Shown one piece after another: positions 47,422 through 58,300 of a DNA stretch of 64,000 nt (its first letter is position 1; each line of letters begins with the position of its first letter). Origin of the DNA: Epiperipatus broadwayi (taxonomy: Eukaryota > Onychophora > Udeonychophora > Euonychophora > Peripatidae); assembly GCA_028023455.1 (NCBI GenBank), contig JAQFVV010000180.1:2418001-2482000 (forward strand), read 5' to 3'. The notes under the pieces were generated by a model. The model had not been told where the DNA came from. It searched no databases and was given only the letters and a program-made list of their open reading frames with translations. The position numbers and the translations under genes are program-made.

Positions 47422-48755
47422 TGTACCATTTATTTATATATAGTACAAATATATTGGCATTTGGTAAAAGCTAAAAAAAAGCAAATGTAGATTTTTTTTT
47501 GATTAGTATTTTTTTTTTTAACGTACAATGAAAGTTAAAATTTTCATCCATATTTTTTTATCTAATTAAAAATAAAAGTAAAAATTGAAAAGAACAAAAG
47601 ACACACAAATTACTAATCCAGATAAGCTAAAAGAAAAATCTTTTTGGTTAATTAAGGATGGCCAAAAGACTTTATAAAAAAGGAAACTTTGTAACTGAAA
47701 AAGATAAAAGAATGCACAGGATTATCAATGTGTGTATTTTTTGACAAAAGCAAAAATTATGCGCAGAAGTTTGAAAACTGGACATTGAGTATAAAAAAGA
47801 AGAGACCAACTTGATCAGTGTCTGGTCTTGTCTAACCACTCTTTACTGAAATAATTCTTCACACTGGAGTAAACCAAAGCTTTTGACATCGTTCATTATG
47901 AAGACTGTCAACCCTAAAAAATGCTTTTGTGACTAACCTTTAGAACCAGGACCCAAAACAAGTTAAAATTAATGGCCACAAGCTGATTCTACCTCATAAA
48001 AATTATGCATAGTAATCTACAATCTTCATGAAACCACTAAACTTACCAGTAAGTTAAGATTAACTATTTGTGATTGTGACAAAATGAAGCATTTGCAAAC
48101 CATTTTCCAATAAGCATATAATAGAATTCTGATAGAGACATTAAATTTATTATTCAAGAGACTTTTGTTTAACTAAAAAATCTAAGTAGAATATAAACTA
48201 TGTAATTAATTGAATTATATGTAAATTAGTATGTGTGCTTTACAATTAATTAGTAATTTATCTTTAAACATTTTAATTTATTAGAATAAAATATTTATTT
48301 CTAATATCAAGTTTCTATTATACGTTATTTATGATTATTATTAAATTTATTAATATTAGTTTATTAAGATTTGAAAGTATAATTTACCTTTGCCAATATT
48401 GATTAATTATGCTCTGGGGATAATATTTAGAAAATAATCTTAATTGGAATAAACTATGACCTAGATTTTTTAAAAATCATTTTCCTTTTTAATTTTCGAG
48501 ATGCAATGCGACAGATTTTAGCGGATTTGTATATGAATCCTGGCATCCTTATAAATAGAAATAAAAAGCTGAGTCCATTGGTAGCATAAGCGAAATAATT
48601 GGTAGATCAAAATTAATCAGGAAATATAGCTATGTTTTACAGAAATAAGATCGAAATATTTATATTTTCTGTATTCATAATTTGATTAACTTTCACTAAA
48701 TTTATAGTGTAGAAAAAGAAGGCCTACCAAATCTAGAAAAATGTGGAAAAATGTT
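47422..48755. repeat. Segmental duplication, copy 1
   Basis: Starts TGTACCATTTATTTATATAT and ends near the AAATCTAGAAAAATGTGG phrase. It aligns along its length with 49434-51345. No coding content recognised. Copy 1 lacks both insertions of copy 2 and represents the empty-site state. Confidence 0.85.
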
Positions 48756-49433
48756 ACAATGGTTTCCCAACATGAGGCTTCGATGCAACAACCACAACCT
48801 GAGATACATTGTAATGGTATAATGAACATTACAATGATGACACAAAAACCCATAGCCAGAGAATAAATAGTAGTTTTAAAAAAAAAAACTAACTAACTAA
48901 ACTGGATTATACAATTGCAAAATATATTTTAAATATGACTAGAAAAAAACACGATCATGGCTGATGTAGATGTAAGTCACAAGTATTTGACCAGGTAGGT
49001 GGTTACTGGAGAGGGGGAAAAACATAGCCCTGAGTCCTTGTATACAATACATAACATAAGATCATCTTTAAATGCCCATCAGTCTATTTCTAGCAGGGAT
49101 CCAAAGAAAGGGGAGGGGGGATCAAGTTGCCATGAGCCTATAAGACTCAAAACAATGAGCATCACTCATATGTGCTTATAACTTGGGCTTCCTGTTGTTA
49201 GTATTATGCTCGAGTGGAAAGAACACAGGTGAATGTGGAAATGTTTCTCATTCCTGCCATGTTAGACCCAAAAGTGGGCATTAAAGTTGCATGTCACTTG
49301 TGAATGAGTCTATGAAATATATCAGCACACTAATACAAAAAAACAAATGAATATGGACTTAAAGCTTAAGAATAAAATTAGTTAAAACCCCTATTTTATT
49401 CTCATCTCCTGGTCCCAGTGGAATGTACCATTT
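48756..49433. other. Spacer between the duplicated segments
   Basis: A less A+T-rich stretch with purine runs such as GGGGAGGGGGG near 49110. A 60-codon frame (48999-49181) has no resemblance to known families. Function unknown. Confidence 0.4.
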
Positions 49434-49847
49434 ATTTATATATGGTACAAATGTATTGGTATTTGGTAAAAGCTAAAAACAAGTAAATTTAGATTTTTTT
49501 TTGATTAGTATAATTTTTTTTTAAACATAGAAAAAAAGTTAAAAATTTCGTCCATATTTTTTTTATCTAATTAAAAATAAAAGTAAAAATTGGAAAGCAC
49601 AAAAGACACAAATTACTAATCCAGATAAGCTAAAAGAAAAATCTTTTTGGTTAATTAAAAATGTCCAAAAGACTTTATAAAAAAGAGAACTTTGTAACTG
49701 AAAAAAATTAAAGAATGCACAGAATTATCTAGGTGTATTTTTTGACAAAAGCAAAAAGTATATGCAGAAGTCTGAAAACTGGCCTCAAGTATAAAAAGGA
49801 AGAGACCAGTTTGATCAGCATCTGGTCTTGTTTGTTTTTCTTTTGGT

Positions 49848-49873
49848 TGGTCCTGGATCAAAATCCAGGACCA
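49848..49873. repeat. 11-bp hairpin present only in copy 2
   Basis: TGGTCCTGGAT, loop CAAA, ATCCAGGACCA: a perfect 11-bp stem. Copy 1 has a shorter direct run at the equivalent place. Confidence 0.85.
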
Positions 49874-50555
49874 CTCTATGCTGAAATAATTCTTCACACT
49901 GGAGTGGACTAAAGCTTTTGACATTGTTCATCATGAAGACCTTCAACCCCCCAAAAAGCTTTCAGGATAACCTTTAGAACCTGGACCCAGAACAAGTTAA
50001 AACTAATGGCCATGGGTTCATTCTGTCTCATAAAAAACTATGCACAGTAATCTACAATCTTCATGAACCTGCTAAATTTACCAGTAAGTTAAGATTAACT
50101 ATTTCTGTTTGTGACAAAATGAAGCATTTGCAAACCATTTTCCAATAAGCTTATAATAGAATCCTGGTAGAAACATTAAATTTATTATTCAAGAGATTTT
50201 TGTTTAACTAAGACATCTAAGTGGAATATAAACTGTGTAATTAATTGAATTATATGTGAATTAGTATGTGTGCTTTACAATTAATTAGTAATTTATCTTT
50301 AAACATTTTAATTTATTAGAATAAAATATTTATTTCTAATATCAAGTTTCCATTGTATGTTATTTATGATTATTATTATTAAATTTATTAATATTAGTTT
50401 ATCAAGATTTTAAAGTATAATTTACCTTTGTCAATATTGATTAATTATGCTCCGGGGATAATATTTAGAAAATAATCTTAGTTGGAATAAATTATGACCT
50501 AGATTTTTTTAAAATCATTTTCCTTTTTAATTTTCGAGACGCAATGCGACAGATT

Positions 50556-51170
50556 AAAGGTAAACATGAATTTATCAGGTCACAACAAAATTTTGTGGTT
50601 CAAATTTTTTTCATCAGAGTGTTTCTTGTCAAATTATTTAAAAATTTGTTGTGAAATATTAAATACATGGTGTCATAAAATTATATTATAATAATTATAT
50701 TATTAAAAATATCTGATAAAAAATAGTTTATTAAAATAATAAACGGCCCGGATATTATGCAGTCAACATTTTATGCATATTCCGTAATAAGTTCACTCAT
50801 AATTACTGTCCATTGTAGTTTAATAAGTTCATTCATAAATAGTTTTCGCTTATAATAGCAATAAAATTTGCAAGGACAGTGTCAGTCATGTAGAGTTCTA
50901 AAAGCAAATTCCTATAGGTACAATTCGAATAAAGTACTGTTAGTGCCACACTGATGTTTGAGCTTGCGTTTAGCTCTCATCCACATATTTTCCACACTAC
51001 CAGCAATACTTTATTCCAATCCTATGTATAGGAATTTACTTTGAGAATTTTATCTTTTGTATAAGCGAAAACTACAATGAACAGTAATTCGACAAGAAAC
51101 ACTCTGGTGAGAAAAATTTGAAATAAAATTCGAATTTTGTTGTGACCTGGTAACTTCATGTTTACCAAAA
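50556..51170. mobile_element. MITE-like element with ~75-bp terminal inverted repeats
   Basis: Ends GGTAAACATGAA at the left and TTCATGTTTACC at the right; inversion symmetry extends through CAGGTCACAACAAAATT and AGAGTGTTTCTTGTC with a few gaps. Further inside, TAGTTTTCGCTTATA and TATAAGCGAAAACTA also pair. No transposase is encoded, so it depends on an unidentified DNA transposon. Adjacent A-rich bases make the target duplication ambiguous, and part of the duplicated segment seen in copy 1 (48514-48554) is missing at the site. Confidence 0.8.
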
Positions 51171-51345
51171 TAAAAAGCTGATTTTGCCGTTAGCGTAAAT
51201 CAAAATAATTAGTAGGCCAGGAAATATAACTATGTTTTTAGAAATACAAACAAGATATTTTCTGTATTTATAGCTTGATTAACTTTCACTAAATTTACAG
51301 TGAGTAAAAAAAGGCCTACCCGATTTAGAAAAATGTAGAAAACAT

Positions 51346-53486
51346 AACAGTATATATATGTAATATTTTAATATATACATATACATATTGAAGTGTTTTA
51401 ACTTGATAGTAATTAGTTGCATTATATATTTTACATATGTTACTTTGTAGACTAATATATATATAACAAAAATTGATTCATTAATATACATATGTAGTGT
51501 GACTACTTATAATAAAATATAACAATTTCAACTCAAAAAAATAAAAAAAACACTTCTCTATTATTGAGTTTTGAATGAAAACGCAAACCTGAAAAGATTG
51601 ATATTATATAAAACAAGAAGGACCATTTTCCTATTTATTTGATATTTTGTGATGCTGCTTTTAAATTTATTTGGCAGACGATTTTTTTTAATAAAATATT
51701 TCAGCATAATATATTATTATGGCTCTTCAACATGCTTCATTCTCTATTCATATTTCCTTAATGGAAACAATCAATATTGCACTATTTTAGAATATCTTTC
51801 AAGTAATCATTATAATATAGATAATATCCATCTACATCACAAATATTAAGGTAAAGTTCAACAATAAACATTTTTTGGAAGACTGCCATTATTCATAATT
51901 TTTATATATGCAATATAATAGTAGGGTGATTTTACAATAACTTATTATATATTAACAATCATAATATTTAAAAAACATATTGAAATTGTTTATGATATTG
52001 TCATTATATTTTTAAAATTTTGTATACAATCCATATAAAACAATTTTTAATGCTTTAATAGAGCACACAAATTAGAATAAAACAACATTTCAAAATATTT
52101 TAATTTAATTATTTAATCCTGAGTAATGCACTCAGGTTTTTAGCAGGCAACACAAATGATAGATCACGGACATGCTTTTAGATGTGATGACCATCAGTGA
52201 ATAATAAATAAATAGTGCCTTACACTCCCATCTTCTAAGGTGTATTGGCTTGTTAATGATGAGATTTTATTCCAGTATTATTTTTAATTCTCTTTTATTC
52301 ATTTAGGTTAATGTATTTTCCAATAATCATTATCACCACTTTAATATTGGCCTGTTCCCTATAACAGCTGAAAAAGAGAGATTGTAATTGTGTAGTCATA
52401 TTTTTATCTTTTAAGTACAATTTTTTTTTCAGTTTATAGCTCAAGCCCTTAAAAAAATTTACAAAAGATATGATGGAAACAGGTTTAACAAAGGAGCCAT
52501 TAGTTGTAATCTTTGTTCAAAACAGTATAATCACTAATATACTATATTTCAGTTATATAAACATTCTGGCTGAAAATATTGTATGGTTAGGCAGCCTTTT
52601 TGGGGACCATCCAGTTTATACATAAGTGTAAAGACCTAAAAATTTAGATTAAATATAACCTGTCTCACATTCGTGAATAAAATGACACACCTGGCAAATT
52701 ACTCAATTTAATGGTAGTCATAATAAAAATATTAATACTATTTTTTTCTAGCTATACATTCTTGGAATATGTATACTTTATTTGATACAAACTCTTCTAG
52801 AGCAGAATAGATGAGTGTACTTGCAGTTTAGTAGTTTAGATTGAAGATCATTATAGCTGTTTTTATTCAAATATTATAGTGAGGGGAGAATGTATGATAT
52901 TGAATTTGTTGTAATGTTCAATATATAGCTGTTGGATCAATAATACTTTATATTGTGTTAAAACTTGCTTTGCACTGATCTTTTGATGGTGCAGGTATTC
53001 ACTAATCATGAGACATTACATGTTTTATGATATACTTAAAGAAACATATGTAATCTTCAGTACTTTCTCTTCCTCTTTCCTTCATTATTTTTGTTTTTGT
53101 ATATAACATATAATAACAACATTTTATTCCTCTTACACTTTAAAGCAAACAATACTTATTTATTCTTTACAGTTTTGACTGTTCCTAGCGGTCTTTGACA
53201 GATCTACAAAATTTAAACATTATATCAATAAAACCATATTTCATACATATATCTATTACAATCTTACAATTTTATCAACTTAATTATTAACATCACATTA
53301 ATCAATAAACTTACTATTCTATAACTTTTAACTTTTTAATTATATTTTATCATTTATTTTTCTTATTTATTTTTATTCTTAATTATTATCATATTTATGT
53401 TTATTCACATTTTACCTTTGCCATCATTTTAGAAATTCAATGTAATATTTATGAAATCTTTCTTAAATTACTATATTAATATATTG
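51346..53486. other. A+T-rich DNA without recognised features
   Basis: No coding signal; the 66-70 codon frames here have no family resemblance. No clear repeat structure recognised. Confidence 0.45.
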
Positions 53487-54530
53487 TAAGGGTCAAGTCT
53501 ACACATTCGCGTAACAATCTAGAATCCAGGCAAAGAGACCAAAGTTGACCAGACCTGGAGTTTAATGCCCTGAATCAGATCATGCTTCAACTCATCTTCC
53601 AGAAGTCCAAGACTCAAGACCCTATGAACGATCACACTTGAAGCTACATGTAGTATACAATTTCATTCATTGCCAACATAGCTCAGGGAGATGCAATAAG
53701 ACTCTGATAAACAAGACTAAATATATCACTAGACTATTAATGCATAGTTTTATGAATGAATAGGGTCAATAATTAGAATTGGACTGAATTGGATCAATGA
53801 TGAGACAGAGAATGAAATACACTAAATTAATTATAAATTTATTTACAAGTAAAATAAAATTGACAATATTATTACAGAATTTCAGTGTAGAATGTACACA
53901 GGCATTGGGTAGATAAGAAATAACACATTTTCTTCTTATACTGAATTTAAAGATGAACTTATACAAACAATCATTGAATTTTGGCATAGATGAGTTTAAC
54001 ATATGCCCATTTTATGAAATGATTTACAACTGACACATAAATAGTCACTATGTTATGTCTATAAATCTAGTTATGCCAAATCCTATTAAATTTGTGGCTG
54101 TTATATAAGTAAATATATTGAGCCCTGTTCAATCTGAAAATTCATTTATTATTGCAAATACAATATTATTTAACAATGAGCACATAAACCAACTCAAGAA
54201 ACATTAGGTCGAACCTGGTTTTCAAGAGAAATTTTCAGATCAATGCTGAACATGCTATGTTAACGTGGGAGGGTTGGTTGCATAAGATTTTACCAATGCA
54301 TTATGGCACAGGTAAATAACAATAGAAAAAGCTGCTCTGTGGATGGATGAATGACTCCAGGATTCTTGCGACCAATGCTGGTACCCTGTAAGTGATTGTA
54401 ATGCTGTGGAAAAAAAGCATTTGTGTTCAGAAATGGCAGGGGACTTATTGCGCTAACCTGGCCTTGGCTTAGGCTTCACTACTGCTCTAACTTATAAGAG
54501 ATGTGCTGGCTTCACCATGGCTCCATCTTA
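53487..54530. other. Lower-A+T block, nature unknown
   Basis: Two GC-richer patches (53487-53700 and 54240-54530) bracket A+T-rich DNA. The block starts TGTAAGGGTCAAG, which could be the edge of an old LTR, but no partner LTR, primer site or protein was found. Confidence 0.3.
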
Positions 54531-55584
54531 ATATACATATCATATGTATAGCAGCAAAACGAGAAGAAATTTAATTAAATAATAGATCACATCTGCCAAG
54601 CAAAGAATATTATATTTCATACTATCAAATACAAGACAGTAGCATATTAGCTCTATCAAATTGGAACCAACTCTTAATGTAGCCTGATAATAAATGTTTA
54701 CACTACTGGTGGGGATATTAATAAATCTTTACTTCAACATGCTCAATCTATTTGGTTATTTTATAGATAATTAATATTTTAAGGAAGGAAAGTATATTTC
54801 TATGAATTTAGGCTAATCTAATTCTTAATAAAACTATAAAGTTTAAGCTTTCAAATTGTTGATTAAAGTAAGCCACATTTCACATTTAAAATCATCATTA
54901 ATAATAATAATGAGCGCAAGATGAGTCGTTATTATTTATAAAAGTATGATTTCGAAACAGCACACAGAAAGGTGATGCTATAAAACAAATTAAATGAAGA
55001 TGCTTAAATAATGTCTTCTTAACACATTAAATTAAGTGCTCGCTGTTTTGAAATATTGGCATATGAAATATAATAAGCATTTAACTAAAATAAGCAAAGA
55101 AATATAGACATAACTGCAGTGATATAACTTTAAATTAGACACCAATAATTTACTTTTAAATGAAAAGAAAATATAAATAGTCAGATGAATTTAATTTTAG
55201 CAACATTAATTTTGATAGCAATTTAACATTATTTTAAATATTAAACATGTTTAAATTATAGTTACACTTAGTTTTAAAATTATTTTAAAGAGAAGAGTTA
55301 GCTAACTTATATAAAATTACACAGAGCTCTGCAGTTTTGAAAATAAAACTGTACCGGTATTATTCATCTGGACTGCAAGTGCTGGGCTATAGGTTTGTTG
55401 AGCTTGACTAGTGGCTTGATCTTTTTTTTCCTGATCTGTTAGGCTTGAGTCTGCTAGTGGCATGGTGGTTGAAACATTGCGATGAGAGACATCTCACTCT
55501 CCCCATGAAGTAACAGTAAAGAAATGCCCATTTTTAGCCAGGCATATCAGAAAATAAACAGACATAGAAACTGACTGCAATTGT
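54531..55584. other. A+T-rich DNA without recognised features
   Basis: No gene or structured repeat recognised. Confidence 0.45.
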
Positions 55585-55675
55585 AAACAGTGAGGATTGC
55601 CAATTCCTCTACAAGCTTTATGATAAATGCTTAGCCAGAGCCAGCACTTAAAATATCTCTGTCAGGAACCCCTCC

Positions 55676-55736
55676 CCAAACCCCTGACCATGGGTTCGTG
55701 TTTTGGCATTCCTCAGAGAGGTGTCAGGGTAGGTTC
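55676..55736 (-). ncRNA. Hammerhead motif, array unit 1
   Basis: CTGAGGA, stem II with one mismatch (ATGCC/ACAC), GAAC, CCATGG, GUC, AGGGG. Second box damaged. Confidence 0.75.
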
Positions 55737-56122
55737 AGACACTAGATCTAAAAACACCAACCCAAAGCCAAGCACTATATAAAAGTTATGTATTGAGTGG
55801 AAAATCTGAAAATTTTCAGACATCTACATGTCTTCAAATCCAGCTATCCAACTCAAATAGCTATATGGGGTTGATAGATTTTCAGCCATACCATATATTA
55901 GTAGTCATAGCAATATAAAATTTGTATAAGACTTTTGGCAGAGACTATAAATAGTCAAAATAAGAGTCATATATCAATTCATAGATCATGTTAGATCGAT
56001 TCATAGATCACATAACCCTATCTCTTAAGCTTGTAAGTTATAAACAGTGAAGATTGCCAATTCCTCTATAAGCTTTATGATAAATGCTTAGCCAGAGCCA
56101 GCACTTAAAATATCTCTGTCAG

Positions 56123-56192
56123 GAACCCCTCCCCAAACCCCTGACATGGTTTCGTGCTTTTGCACTCCTCAGAGAGGTGTCAGGGTAGGTTC
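56123..56192 (-). ncRNA. Hammerhead motif, array unit 2
   Basis: CTGAGGA, stem II GTGC/GCAC, intact GAAA, then CCATGTC: one G is missing from the ACCATGGTC stretch, shortening stem III. This is the closest to intact in the array. Confidence 0.8.
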
Positions 56193-56556
56193 AGACACTA
56201 GATCTAAAAACACGAACCCAAAGCCAAGCACTAATCTAAAAGTTATCTATTGAGTGGAAAATCTAAAATTTTCAGACATCTACATGTCTTCAAACCCAGC
56301 TATCCAACTCAAATAGCTATATGGGGCTGATAGATCTTCAGCCATACCATATATTAAGAGTCATAGCAATATAAAAAATGCATAAGACTTTTGGCAGAGA
56401 CTATAAATAGTCAAAATAAAAGTCATAGATCAATTCATAGATCACATGACCCTATCTCTTAAGCTTGTAAGTTATAAACAGTGAGGATTGCCAATTCCTC
56501 TACAAGCTTTATGATAAATGCTTAGCTAGAGCCAGCACTTAAAATATCTCTGTCAG

Positions 56557-56627
56557 GAACCCCTCCCCACACCCCTGACCATGGTTTTGTGCTTTGGCAC
56601 TCCTCAGAGAGGTGTCAGGGTAGGTTC
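56557..56627 (-). ncRNA. Hammerhead motif, array unit 3
   Basis: CTGAGGA, stem II GTGCCAAAGCAC, AAAA (G12A), CCATGG, GUC, AGGGG; outer stem GAACC/GGTTC intact. Confidence 0.78.
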
Positions 56628-57026
56628 AGACAGTAGATCTAAAAACACCAACCCAAAGCCAAGCACTTATCTAAAAGTTATCTATTGAGTAAAAAATCTG
56701 AAATTTTCAGACATCTACTTGTTTTCAAACTCAGCTATCCAACTCAAATAGCTATATGGGGCTGATAGATCTTCAGCCATACCATATATTAGGAGTCATA
56801 GCAATATAAAAATTGCATGGAAGAGACTATAAATAGTCAAAATAAGAGTCATAGATCAATTCATAGATCACACGACCCTATCTCTTAGGCTTGTAAGTTA
56901 TAAACAGTGAGGATTGCCAATTCCTCTACAAGCTTTATGATAAATGCTTAGCCAGAGCCAGCACTTAAAATATCTCTATCAGGAACCCCTCCCCAAACCC
57001 CTGAGCATGGTTTCATGCTTTGGCAC

Positions 57027-58300
57027 TGAAGCAATGGATCTGAAGTCCAATCCATGCTTCACAGCCTTCTATAAACTTAGTTAGTATTATAGACCTGAAT
57101 TAAGTTTATAGTCCAATATCAGCAGGGTTTTGCATTAAAGCTAAAATTAATTACGTTTATATAATTTGTATTGCATTTAAATATTTTCTTAAAAAAATTC
57201 CATTCTAAGATTAGATTTCTGTTAATAAAAATTACTTGTAAAATCTATTAGTCAAACATATATATATACGTCAAGTGTATATATATGAGTTAATGCAAAA
57301 TTCTGCTGAAATAAAATACTTATTTTATTAAAAGAAATAAGAATGTATTTTTCTTTTTAAATCTTGTTCAAATATTTAGTATGATTTGATTTTGAGATAA
57401 GCCCGCCAACATTTTCTAAAAGATTGTATATTTTTAGTTAATTAGCCCATCCAAGGCAAATTAAAGATGGCCTTCTCTTTCTTTTTAATTAATAAAATTC
57501 AAAGTTTAAAGAAAGAAATTTAGAGTAAAAAAGTAAAGGTTATTTTTAGAAAGTGTTACCTTTAAACAAAGAAGCATGGTGGGTCTTATCAAGATCTAAG
57601 ATCATACAAACAATAGAAGGTAGCTGACAAAGAGGGTATAAATAAAAGTGAGAACAAAAGACTTGATTATTCAGAGTTTTCTTGCTGGCATTCAGATTTC
57701 CCTTTTGAAATTTCATTCAGATTTCTCTTGGCAGATTTTGCTTTTGCTTGTTGAGATTTTATTCCAAAAAGTTATACAACTGTCATCTTCAAAATCATGG
57801 AGAAGTTTGAACATGCTCAAGCTAAAAGTTATATGAATTTGATGGATTCTACTATGCTTGGCTAGGCAAATAAATAGCTTTGCCTATCGCCGAGGTTCCT
57901 AAATACCATCCAAAATGCTGGAGTATCCACCTAATAGTGATCTGAACTCTGTGCCGTGTCTGTAGGACTTTTCGTGAAACCATGCTACATATTTCCATTT
58001 TCCTTGTCCAGACAAATACCTATCGACGGTCGGATCAAGCCACGATGCCGCCCAACAGGAGCAAGGAACCAGGACATTAATGATATCTCTCCTTCATTGA
58101 ACTATTTACTTTCTACCCTTTTTTGTACATCCCTTTTTTAAGTGCTTATTTGAATTATATTTCTGAAATGTATTTAATTATATTTGTTATGTAACCATTT
58201 TTATTAGACTAGTCTTAGATATATAATATATTGCGTGATCATCTATATATATATATTTAACCCTTTTTCCTTCGCTATTCTTTATTACTAACATGCATAT
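57027..58300 (+). repeat. 5' LTR (3' limit not fixed)
   Basis: At least 1.26 kb, matching 62743-64000 throughout. Contains a TATA box (TATAAATA, 57637-57644). Because LTR 2 is cut by the window edge, the true end may lie beyond 58300. Confidence 0.88.
57637..57644 (+). promoter_or_regulatory. LTR TATA box
   Basis: TATAAATA in the LTR, conserved at 63343-63350 in the other LTR; a likely pol II start lies about 25-30 bases downstream (GATTATTCAGAG). Confidence 0.65.

Larger units (their letters stand above)
49434..51345. repeat. Segmental duplication, copy 2 (with insertions)
   Basis: Second copy of 47422-48755. Compared with copy 1 it carries a small hairpin insertion around 49830-49873 and a MITE-like insertion at about 50556-51170; otherwise the copies differ by scattered substitutions and small indels. 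Confidence 0.85.
55588..57026 (-). repeat. Head-to-tail array of family-2 hammerhead units
   Basis: Three full units and a partial fourth, starting at about 55588, 56040, 56474 and 56904 (period about 430-452 bp). Each reads GTGAGGATTGCCAATTCCTC, then the hammerhead region (ribozyme on the minus strand), then the CCAGCTATCCAACT and GGGCTGATAG boxes. Unlike the other elements, these units are all in one orientation in the visible part. The fourth unit is cut inside its hammerhead by the LTR element at 57027, so the array probably continues beyond the window. Confidence 0.9.

Noticed and set aside
52180-52215. ACCATCAGTGA resembling the antisense of a hammerhead box
   Set aside because: No GAAA box or paired stem I could be found; isolated match.
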